DNA of 64,000 nucleotides, from positions 25,698 through 89,697 of the forward strand of contig JAKUCV010000846.1 in assembly GCA_028386065.3 (NCBI GenBank), written 5' to 3'. A program made the position numbers and the translations under genes. The DNA is from Turnera subulata. Its lineage: Eukaryota; Streptophyta; Magnoliopsida; Malpighiales; Passifloraceae. Every line of letters begins with the position of its first letter. Position 1 is the stretch's first letter. This document shows positions 35,878 through 45,561 of this stretch, piece after piece. The notes under the pieces were generated by a model, which saw only the letters and a list, made by a program, of their open reading frames with translations, made no database searches and had not been told where the DNA came from.

Positions 35878-36180
35878 AGTCCCACATGGCAAAGAAGGAG
35901 CCGGATTTAAAGCTGAGGGAGTCGAGGACGTATGTGATCATGAGGTCGAGGGTTATGTCCCCGACCACAAGGGTGCCGTCGAGGTCGAGGAGGAAGACGG
36001 CAGAGGGGACCAAGGCGAGGGCGACGCGTCCATTGTGACTGAATAAGAAAGCGAAGAAGCAGAATCAGAAAGAGGAGGAGGAAGGTGGGGCATGGTCACG
36101 GAGGTGGTGGTTGCGGTTAGGTGAATAATGAGGGGCGGCAGTGAAGGAGGAGGGGGAAGTGAAGGAAGGGTAGCGATTGG
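35878..36180 (-). pseudogene. NEF1-like exon, proximal half
   Basis: On the minus strand a GC-rich frame encodes a Ser/Pro-rich leader. It then has Asn-Gly-Arg-Val-Ala-Leu-Ala-Leu-Val-Pro-Ser-Ala-Val-Phe-Leu-Leu-Asp-Leu and Ile-Thr-Leu-Asp-Leu-Met-Ile-Thr-Tyr-Val-Leu-Asp-Ser-Leu. This matches my knowledge of the N-terminal hydrophobic region of NO EXINE FORMATION 1, a plant membrane protein needed for pollen wall formation. The frame runs into the Sirevirus at 35877 and resumes at 24888. A stop interrupts the leader near 36060, so the copy was already decayed. Only the first exon region is present. Confidence 0.65.
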
Positions 36181-36879
36181 AGGAGGCGAGGTAAGGTTGA
36201 AACAGCAGCGGATTAAGCTCCGGCGACAACATTTCTTTTATTTACTTTTTTTCAAATCGATTTTCAGAGGGTTGCTAATCGCCGGAGAAGTGAAGAGGGG
36301 AGAGTGTTAGTGTTAGTGTTGTTGTGTGTTTGTGTGAGAGAGAGAGAGCTTCTCGCTCAACTAATTGGGTGATATGGTGGTGGTGATGGTGCTTTGGGTT
36401 TGGGTTGGGGAAGTGGCGGTGACGTGTTTCGGAGGATATGAACTGTCGGATCATATGGATCAAGAGTGAGGATTGAGTTATATATATACAGTGCGCATCA
36501 CTCTCAGCCACGTGTAAAGAAGAATTCGATTGCAGTGCATCCCCGGGCCGGGCAGCCAGGGGCGGATCCGTGGGGGGCAAGGGGGGCCAGGCCCCCAGGA
36601 TCCGTTCATCTATATATCTTGTGGTATAAATTCAAACAAGAGCAATTGGCTTGGTGGTTAACGTGACAAAAAATAGTACAGACCATCAAACAGTACTTTT
36701 GAAACAGTACGAATCCTATATATATGATATACTCATTGCTCCTTCCAGAAAAATAAGGCATATGGATTGTCTAACAACTAATCACCTGTCTAAACAAACA
36801 CGTTAGAAGAAATGATCACGTTTAAGTCTTGTTGTCTCTTTTTTTCAGGTACACTACACTATGATCCTCCTCCTCCTCT
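36181..36879. other. NEF1-like upstream flank plus degenerate repeats
   Basis: 36200-36480 could be the former 5' UTR/promoter of the NEF1-like gene on the minus strand (GA/CT-rich runs). A G-rich stretch at 36545-36603 ('ggggcggatccg' and 'ggggggccaggcccccagg') resembles the ends of common plant hAT/MITE sequences, but I could not find the partner end. Near 36810-36870 the minus strand carries RING-gene debris. Confidence 0.35.
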
Positions 36880-36965
36880 GCATCAGATCCTTAAGGACTA
36901 TGCTCTTGATCATAGCTACTTTGCATCAGATCCTTAAGGACTATGCTCTTGATCATATCTACTTA
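36880..36965. repeat. 43-bp direct tandem repeat
   Basis: 'gcatcagatccttaaggact' and the following 23 nt occur at 36880 and again at 36923, differing at one position near the end. It overlaps the minus-strand RING fragment (acidic run and Val-Val-Tyr-Leu near 36850-36890). Confidence 0.85.
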
Positions 36966-37034
36966 GCTCTGGTTTAGTGGGTTTTTCTTTAGGGGAGAGA
37001 AAGTAGTCAAATATGGAATGGCATGCCCAATAAC

Positions 37035-37560
37035 TTTTTTTTTTTATCGAGAAACGGTAGATGATTTCCATTCAAACGAAAGAGAACTGACATAAAGATA
37101 CAAACTCATAAAACAAGTCAAATATAGAAAACATCATCTAGATCTATTACAAGATTGATAGAGAATTTCCAAAAGCTTCTAATCCTAACACATGAGGATG
37201 GTAATGGAGACTTGCAACACTTCCAAACATGGACATAGAATCCGATAATGGCTCCACAAGTCTCAAGCTACCTCCCATTGAAGGCTTCACACATGAGCCT
37301 TGAGAGGGAAAAATCTTATTATCTTGTAACAAGAGCAAGAAGATGACTTCCATAACCACCTAAAGAACATGACTTTTATATCTTCCATGGATGACCGTGA
37401 AAAGCACAAGACTAATTGAAACAAAAGTAACCATACCACAATGGAGACCCATTTAGGTTACCAGGTAGACTGGACCCATTCTCCTCCACAACAAACACAA
37501 AGGATGAAGGGTATTTATAGGACGAGTAAACCGTTCTAAACAACCCCTGAATATTCTAGA
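37035..37560 (-). mobile_element. Possible retroposed fragment with poly(A) (minus strand)
   Basis: A run of 11 T at 37035-37045 is followed by sequence not shared with neighbouring blocks. A 70-codon minus-strand frame lies at 37147-37359. This resembles the 3' ends of LINE copies in the window, but there is no recognisable ORF2 motif and no target duplication was found. Confidence 0.3.
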
Positions 37561-38139
37561 TCTGGAGATATTTTGTTTCAATTTACAAAAATCCTAAAAC
37601 AAAAAGACTGGAATAATAGTGAGTGGGTTTGTAAAATTTTATAGTGAGTGGGTTTTATGCAATAGAGATTCTATTCTTTGTTGGATCAATATATTATTTT
37701 ATTGAGAATTTAATTATAAAAAATAATTATTTAATTAACTTCTTATTTAAAATATATCAAATTTTTATTGTTATTTTTGTAAAATATTTTTAATAAATTT
37801 ATATTTAATTTCATAAATTTTTTACTAATCAAATTGAAATAGATTTTTTGGGCTAGGATTCAATTATTTTATACATTTGAACAATATTAATTAAAATTCA
37901 ATTTTAGCAATTAATGATTGACCTTTACAGATTTAGAATATAACTTTCTAATATTTTAATTCTTTTAGTTTATATTACAATATTTTTGTTTAATTAAATT
38001 CTAAAATTATATTTTGTTATCTTTGTAAATTTTATAATGCACAACTTTATATAAACTTGCGCAACACACCCAACATCTTATTCTATGCTGTTTTGTTTAG
38101 ATCGACAATAATTTGTAACAATTTTATATTTGAAGGTTT

Positions 38140-38640
38140 TTTTAACCCTATATGTTGTAGTTCTTCAAGCTTTGATCCGTTGAAAGCTTTGAACTACTAA
38201 GAGGCTCTGATTTTCAAATAATGTGGTTCTTTGAAGCTTAATTGTATTTTATGTTTGTACTCTAATACTGTATCTTTATAATTTGAATGTTATTTATTTT
38301 CACCACCCTCAATGTGTGTCTTGACTTGGAAGTATTAATTTTAAAATAGTTCTTTCGCATATATCCTTTTTTTAATACTTATTTGTCAGATCTCTAATTC
38401 TAAAAAAAGCAGTGAAACAGGAATTTTCGTAATGGCGATACCTTCATATATGCCTTTGCATTAAAAAAAAAAAGAGAGAGAGACCAATATATATGCCATG
38501 CTCCAAGCTATAGTGCAGCTAATTTTAGGACATGAAATTGAAAAAAACATGAGAATTATAACATCTATATATCCTTACACCTCAAGTATTGATATATTTA
38601 AGACTACTAAGAGTAATCACCTGGAGCGATGACATTAATG
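38140..38640. other. Paralogue of 7440-7620 plus 17013-17270; hAT empty site
   Basis: 38200-38311 matches 7470-7616 and 38320-38640 matches 17016-17280. The 8 bp ATGTGTGT at 38312-38319 is single here, whereas it is duplicated around the hAT at 7617-7624 and 17005-17012. No gene. Confidence 0.8.
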
Positions 38641-38900
38641 ATTGAAGGGTCTGATGATATCAAGGAGGAGGAGGATTACTGTGTAGTTTGCCTATGAAAA
38701 TTTAGCAAAGGAGAAGAGACGACAAGGCTAGGTGCGATCATTTCTTCCCCAGAGTTGAAGAAATAATCACATCTAGCCTTGTTGTCTCTTCTTTGCGAAG
38801 TTGCGAAACTTGCACAGGCAAACTACAAAATGATCCACCTCCTCCTCAGCATCATCAGAGCCTTCTGTACGAAACTAGCTGAGAATCCCCTACTCTCCTT
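38635..38900. pseudogene. Inverted pair of RING-finger gene fragments
   Basis: Left arm (+, 38640-38735) encodes Glu-Gly-Ser-Asp-Asp, an acidic run and Cys-Val-Val-Cys-Leu, then a stop. Right arm (-, from 38865 down to 38765) encodes Gly-Ser-Asp-Asp-Ala-Glu-Glu-Glu, Val-Val-Cys-Leu-Cys-Lys-Phe. The arms face each other with a short loop around 38750 and share the 'acaaggctag' end. Both are truncated after the first zinc-ligand pair. A transcript would form a stem of about 100 bp. Confidence 0.7.
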
Positions 38901-39865
38901 GATGAGGTTAACTGCCCTTGATATATATATCCCCAGGTCGAAGCAATCCTTGAAGTACCACATCACAGCTGCAACTATCCAGTGAATAGCCCTCCTTCAC
39001 CATTTCTTAGAAAGCCTTGTATGGGGAACTCCCTTCCTTGCAAAGGCAACTCATCACTATGCAACATGTCCACTGTGTCACAGTGTCGCCACATTAGTTC
39101 AAGTTCAAAAGAATTTCTTTAAGCATTGAACTGATAAAAAGAGTGCAGGAAAAAGTTATTTGAATGAATCAGTACAGTCATGCAGGCATTGAACATTTCA
39201 ACTCTTGGTCTACAGCATTTCTAAACAAAGAGCAGCAACACTCAATATATTACTTTCTCTCATTTTCTGCAATCTCGACGGCAACAACAAGAACAAGAAC
39301 CCTGATGTTTAGCAAAACGAAGCCAATTTCTATATTGTCACTGGCAAAAGCAAGACAAACCAATACTAGAAAAGCTTAAAACTGAAAGCAGAAATGCAAA
39401 TCCAGTATTAGCTAATTAACTAACCCAAAAAAAGAAAAAGACAAAAAGGAACAAAGCTTTGAAGCCAATTTGTTACCTTCGCCACCACCCATCACCTGGT
39501 GAACAGTAGCTCCACAGACCAAACAATCTGTACAACTGATGAATTTGAAGAAATAAACGGTGATCGAGCAAACTAAATTAAATGACTAAAAATTTATTAT
39601 CAGAATCAGAAAATTGAAAATAAAACCTAAAGAGGGAAAAGTTTACCTTTCGTTGGGAAGGAAGGTCCTTGAAGGGATCTCTCTGGGTCTTTTGTTTGGT
39701 GCAGAATAGCGAAAGTTGTCTCTTTTTTGTTAGACCGCTTTAATTATAATATTAAATTGAGTTACGTTATCCAAACACTAGAGGTGTTTGTTAAACTCTG
39801 TGGGAAAAATGATTACTTCTATTTTGTAGTTTGCCTATACAAATTTCCAAAGAAGAAGAGACAAC
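38901..39865. other. Duplicated non-coding block
   Basis: 39040-39560 is a relative of 4720-5190 (same order of phrases). 39810-39880 contains another RING scrap (Phe-Val-Val-Cys-Leu-Tyr-Lys-Phe near 39818). No intact gene. Confidence 0.5.
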
Positions 39866-39956
39866 AAGATTTAGATGCAATCATTACTTCCACAGAGTTT
39901 GTTTAGAAAAATTACCTAAACAAATTCTGTAGAAGAAATGATCACATCTAAATCTT
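39866..39956. repeat. 41-bp-arm hairpin derived from RING sequence
   Basis: Positions 39866-39906 and 39916-39956 are inverted copies, pairing at 36 of 41 positions by my alignment, with a 9-nt loop. The arms correspond to the segment just after the RING Cys pair in the neighbouring fragments. No ORF depends on it. Confidence 0.8.
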
Positions 39957-41553
39957 ATTTAAGTCTTGTTTGTCTAAACCAACTCTTTCTCTCCTTTTCT
40001 GGTTCATAAATTAGCAGGCATTGAACATTTCAGGTAGATATTACTTTCTTTTCTTTTCCGGTTCAACCGTGAGTCATCATTCCACAGTTCATCCTCCACC
40101 GATCCTTAAATCCGAAGCATACCGGGCAATGCAACCGCAACAACAAGAACAAGAACGAGACAAATCTGGGAAAACCATATCTGGTGTCAACTTAACCCTA
40201 CATCACAACCAAAACGAAGCCAATTTCTATGCTGGCACACGCAAAAGCAAGACAAACCAATTTAGAAAAGCCTAAAACTGAAAGCACAAATGCAAATCCA
40301 GTATTAGCTAATTAACTAACCCACCAAAAAAACAAGAAAAAGAACAAAGCTTTGAAGCCAATTTGTTACCTTTTCCACCACCCATCACCTGGTGAACAGT
40401 AGCTTCGCAGACCAAACAATCTGTACCCTGCAGATGAAGTTGAAGAAATAATTAAGCGACAACTCCCCGCTTTCAGTGATCGAGCAAACTAAATTGAAAG
40501 ACTAAAAATTTATTGCCTTTCGTTGGGAAGGAAGAAAGTTGAGAAAGTTGATGAACACCTGCCGGACGCAGGATTTGATGAACACCTGTCAATTTGCATG
40601 AATGGTCAGCCAGTAACCAATCAATATTAGCAAACGGAAAATTGAAAAATTTGACGTTAAACAGTCAGTAACCAATCAGTATTAGCAATGGAACAAATTA
40701 ATATGATGATCCACACATTGGCATTTCTTAATAAAAGTGAAAATGAAAAATTTGACGTCAAACAGTCCACTGTGTCACACTGTCGCATCGCCACATTAGT
40801 TCAAGTTCAAAAGAATTTTGGCGGTAAAACAAGGGCGGTGCTTTTTAACTTATTTTTTAGTTTAAAAGATAAGACTTAGCACAGAAAGAAATTGATGATG
40901 TTTGAATGCAAAGCCAAACGAATAGTAGTATATGCTTTATTGAGGAAGGTGCTTCTTAACTTAAACACAAAAGGAAAACTAATGATGTTATAATGCAGAT
41001 TAAGCTAAATGCATAATATATATAAATAGAGCAAAATACCGCATAATCATCTACAACTAGCTCACCACCAGATATGGTTTAAATTCATTACACCCTCCTA
41101 AATCCTAGTGGAACACAAGAAACCGTAAATTAGGTAAGCTAAAATTAAGGGGGGATTAAATGCATTTAACCCCTAAAATTAAAGTTGTACACATGAGTCA
41201 TCCACTCAAATGAATTAGCTCGCTCAAATTATGAACACCTGCCGGACGCAGGATTTGATGAACACCTGCCGGACGCAGGATTTGATGAACACCTGTCAGC
41301 TTGCATATTAATTAGCAAGGCAATGGAACAAATGTCACACATGGGCATTTGCTAATAGCAGTCCACTGTGTCACTGTCGCCACATGAGTTCAAGCTCAAA
41401 AGAATTTCTTTAAGCATTGAACTGATAAAAGGAGTGCAGCAAATGGTTATTTCAATGAATCAGTACAGTCATGCAGGCATTGAACATTTCATATCTTAAT
41501 ATTATATACATTCTCTCCGTTTCTGGTTCGACCGTGAGTCATCATTCCCTGCC
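39957..41553. other. Duplicated non-coding block with 27-bp tandem repeat
   Basis: 40060-40440 resembles 24290-24370 and 39260-39500. A 27-bp unit containing 'gaacacctgccggacgcagg' is tandemly repeated at 41231, 41258 and (diverged) 41285. Open frames at 40021-40275 and 40688-40879 lack domains. Confidence 0.5.
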
Positions 41554-41870
41554 TGATATAAACACTCTCTCTGTAGTATTATTGCTTAAGAAAATACAAT
41601 AATGCACGCCCAGCCCTTCCGCTCTATTTATAATAATACTTGAGTGCTCACCAAATAATTCTAAAAGATCCACTCGCATTAGAATTTTTATCCCCACTTC
41701 TATTCTTTATGGACAAGATTAGTCAAGCCCAAGCTTAAAAAGACACATGCCTGTTACATAATTAGGTACTAATTTATATACATAATGAACCCCTCACCAA
41801 CAATCTATCATGCACACAAATTGGCTCGCATTAGGACTCTTGTATGTCTAAAAAATCCTAATGCGTAACA
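41554..41870 (-). repeat. 3' LTR of a gypsy remnant
   Basis: 317 bp. On the minus strand it begins TGTTACGCATTAGG right after a GGTGGTGGAGAA polypurine tract and ends ...TATCA. The paralogue near 40071-40090 lacks it, supporting an insertion after 'gtcatcattcc'. No second LTR was found to the right. Confidence 0.75.
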
Positions 41871-41881
41871 TTCTCCACCAC

Positions 41882-43605
41882 CTATTCAAGCAATGCCCTC
41901 TTTTCCTTCCGTAGATAGGAAGCCACTTGCCGTCCAAACCGATTCTTCTTGTCCTCGTGCACCCATCTTACTTCAGGAAGATCCAACCACTTGACTAGAT
42001 ACTCGAGCTCAATAGCATCCTCTGTATAACGAACAACCCGGTGTGTCTTTATCCACATGCGAGGTTGTTGCCTATCCGTAGGAACTTCTTCTTCCTTTAG
42101 TTTTGCATGTACCTCTACTTCCTTTGGTTTTCCCACACTAGCTTGCCCGGTCTCCAAAGCTATCTTTGCCGCTGATATTGCTCCATAGGTAGATTCCTGC
42201 AGTGTGCTCAAGACACAGCATGGCTGCATACCATCAAGTACAATCTGGCCCTCGTTGCAAAAGATCAACGCCTCCTCTTTATCCAAGAACTTCATGCCTA
42301 GTACCATAGGATAATCATTAAGCTCCACTATAGTAAACTCTAGTCGTCCACACCAATCACCAATGTGAACCTAGACGTCATGTGCTAACGCCACAATAAG
42401 TTATGCCTCCACGTTCACCGTCTTCATGGTAGTTGTGCTCTCTTGCCTTGTGTACCGCATCCCCAATTCTCTTGCCGTTTTCGCCTGTAGAAAATTGTGA
42501 GTCACACCTATATCAACCAAAGCATCCAACTCCGTACCTCCGACATAAACTGGAACGAACAACCGACCCTTCTTGTTTGGATTGGTTGTGTCATCAATGG
42601 CTTCGAGTCTTTCTAGTGGTGCCATTCTGACCTCGCCACCATGTTTGTTATAGGCTTGCTCCTCAGCTTCGATATGCTTCACTGCCGCAGCAAGCCTATG
42701 TTTCTTTAGACAATTGCAAACACTGTGTGGATTCTTGCACAGAAAATATTCCCACAATTTTTTATCATCACTTTTGCCTCTTTTCCCTGATTTGGAATCT
42801 CCGACTTGGTTGATGATGTATAACTCTCGAACTTAGTCTTTTCTCCACCACCTTTAGAATTGTCATCCTGGTGATCAGAGCTCTTCCGGCTTGTCTCCCT
42901 TGTAATCTAATAAAGACTCCGCCACTCGAATAACATCGACCAAGGTCTCCATCTCTCGTCTGGAGACCACCATCTGTGCCCAGTTTTTGCAAGCCTCCAA
43001 TGACATGTCCAACACTTTAGAATCTGGCATACGTGGAATTTCAAACTTCAACTCTTGAAACTCCTACATGTACCTCCGATTACTATCCCTTTGTTTAAGG
43101 CTGTGCATTTTCTTCTCGCCTCCCTATCAACATACTTGGGACAGAATCGAGCTTTAAGTTCTGTCACAACTCATCCCAAGAAAGTGACTTTTTTTTCCAC
43201 TCCAAGGTCTCTATTCTTTGTTTCCACCAAAGTACAGCAACATCTTTGAAGTACCTAGAAGCAATTTCTAGTTTTTGCTCTTCATCTGTAATCCACATGC
43301 CTGCAAAGTATTGATTCACACTAAACAAAAACTGTCAAGCTCCTTAGCCACTCATGTTTCACGATAGAAATCTGGCTTAGATATGCCAATTTTTTGCAGT
43401 GTGTGTGAATGCACCTTCCTCGCCACTTGCAGGCACTTTCCCACACAAAGCCACCTCTTCCTCCATGCTTGTATTTACCGCCTTTAGTTCTTTTAACTCC
43501 CGGCCTTGCACTACAAGTTGCTTCGGCAATTCCGCGATTGTCTCAACAAATGATGCTTCTAGCTTGATGCCATTGCCTACCCGGATATGAGAGCCATCCA
43601 CCAGA
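41882..43605 (-). pseudogene. Gypsy gag-protease fused to a chromodomain-like tail, without RT/integrase
   Basis: On the minus strand: gag domain near 43200-43330 (Phe-Lys-Asp-Val-Ala-Val-Leu-Trp-Trp), a damaged zinc knuckle near 42730, and protease near 42510 with Leu-Val-Asp-Ile-Gly replacing Asp-Thr-Gly. A stop lies at 42401. After 42328 the frame continues the protease region (Met-Val-Leu-Gly-Met-Lys-Phe-Leu). About 90 codons later comes Glu-Tyr-Leu-Val-Lys-Trp and Trp-Val-His-Glu-Asp, a chromodomain-like C terminus normally found after integrase in chromoviruses. RT, RNase H and integrase are absent. It ends at 41882, 12 bp before the LTR, so the 3' end is intact. Confidence 0.75.
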
Positions 43606-43610
43606 GCATA

Positions 43611-43930
43611 TCATGATTGGTTGTTGGTAATACCAGAGAGAACAATATTGCACCAACTCATTGATGATTTCTGGAGGTGAAAGTGAGGAGAGAGTATGGA
43701 GGCTTCATCAACACATTTGTTCCGGATAAGAGTCTTCCATTCTTTATCACCAGAATGCGTAAAGCTCCAAATCCACTTGAAAAGCAGGCATTGATTCATG
43801 ATGGTTAAGTCGATGATGTCCATTCCACCGAACTCTTTTGGAAGAGCAATTTTCCTCCATGCAACTAGGCAAAGGAGCTCTTTTGGATAGAAAATTGGTC
43901 TGGCATAGGTGTGCTAAAAGAAAAATACCC
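43611..43930 (-). mobile_element. LINE ORF2 fragment
   Basis: The minus strand encodes Trp-Arg-Lys-Ile-Ala-Leu-Pro-Lys-Glu-Phe-Gly-Gly-Met (about 43830-43860), then Leu-Leu-Phe-Lys-Trp-Ile-Trp, the segment between RT and zf-RVT of plant LINEs. One frameshift near 43820. It abuts the gypsy gag at about 43606, so one inserted into or recombined with the other. Confidence 0.7.
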
Positions 43931-44861
43931 TCAACTGTATTCAATATCCTCATGCGAAAATTTATCTATATTTGAGTGTCTTAAGTGGATTGACAATCGA
44001 CTTGCCTGACTTTCGATGTGGAGAAGATCCCTGCGAACATAGGAACTAGAGGAGGTTGATCTTTTAAAGCAAGACATTGATAGCCTTGAGGTTTTCTGCC
44101 TAGGGTGGTCCTTGAAGTTGATAGCCTTGAGGTCTTCTCTCTTTATAACTCCAGTGCACACACTCGTTTTGACAGAGTCCTTTTGATGGAGTGTATTCGT
44201 GAGCTGCTCAATAGACCCTAGTCCGTTACTATCCTCCACGGATTTCGTGAGGCTAATTTGGTTGCCGACATGTTGCCAAAACCAACCTTTCTCTAGACTT
44301 TGCTCTAGTTCCACTCCATTCACCCCCCACAATATTGTATGAACCAGCTCTTGTTGGACGCTTCCGGGGCACAACTCTTACATGAATTCTTGATGTATAA
44401 TCTTTTCATTCTTCCTTATATACCAAAAAAAACTGTGGTGGTTAGAATTTACGTCTCAGTCTCCCCTTGGATTTTGCTTTGCTCGTGTCTCGTCCATGAG
44501 CCTCTTCCGCACCATCCCCATCTTTAGATATGTTAGCCATAATATTTTCTCTCACTTTTGCACACTCCGTTAAGCAAAGTGAAAAAAAAAAAAGAAATAA
44601 TAATTATTTTTTCTTTACTGCAGCTTCCAAGTCGACCTCTTCCACACCATAAGCAAAAAAAATAGTTGATTTCCAGAATCTCTTCACGTGCGCACTATTA
44701 GTCGACAAAAAAAAATTGCAAAATCTCTTTTTTTAAAAAAAAACCACTAAAGTTCTCACTGTGGCAAACTATTTTTAATGGTACAAAATAAAAAAACAGG
44801 TTTTCCACACAAGCGGCCTTCATAGGCCAATAGCAAATATTAATTGAAAAAACATAAGTTG
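43931..44861. other. Unassigned, possibly retroelement ORF1 remnant
   Basis: A 147-codon minus frame (43931-44374) has no domain I recognise. Further upstream on the minus strand a short acidic/basic start region (about 44480-44540) could be a LINE ORF1 N terminus. 44580-44860 is AT-rich with A-runs and no feature. Confidence 0.35.
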
Positions 44862-45561
44862 TGTTATAAATAAATTATTAATGAAGATGGATTAAAGGAG
44901 AAGGAGATGGAGAAGAATGGAAGAGGTGAAGAAGAGCCATCGTTCAGTTTTTTTTTTTTATTTCATTTCCAGAATGAACACAATAAATAACAAGGGGGTT
45001 GGTACTGTTTTGGTTGGTACAACAGTATTCACCCCAACACGTTTTATAACACTCCCCCTTGAATACTGTTGTACTTTGGGTAGAATACTCAATTTGGGAC
45101 AACTGTCTCATTAAAAACCTTACCAAGAAAAATCCAGTGGCATTAAAACTTGGTGAAGGGAAAAAGAGTGCAGTGCGTATTCTACTCCCCCTCATTTTGG
45201 CCTCTCTTGATTGATGTCGTTGTATGCCAATCATCCTTGTCAACTTCTGGTGGCAAGTGCTTTGCCCGATCACTTTTGACACATCACTACTTTAATTGGA
45301 TAATGTAGGTAGCATTATCTTCATAGTTTGTTATTGGAGCATCTTCATTGCCCTCTTGCTTTTGTGGTCCCGATGATATAGCAATATTATGTATAAAGTT
45401 GTAGCAGATGTCTGTCTGTGCTTTATGTGGATCAAATAAAGGACTTGCATCTGCAAAAACCAGCTATATTCTCTTCGGGTTTATAGGGTTAACATAATAC
45501 CACATCAGTTATACCCCGAAGATAAGAGCAAAGTTATATCTTGCCAATAAACTTAAGTCAA

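Noticed and set aside
35878..36020. Asp-Leu-Asp-Gly-Thr-Leu peptide on the minus strand looks like a HAD phosphatase active site.
   Set aside because: The surrounding hydrophobic sequence and its continuation at 24888 fit the NEF1 membrane region instead, where the family has Asp-Leu-Gly-Gly; the DxDGT match is a chance mutation.
43931..44374. 147-codon minus-strand ORF upstream of the LINE fragment.
   Set aside because: Could be LINE ORF1 or captured sequence, but I see no motif to support a call.
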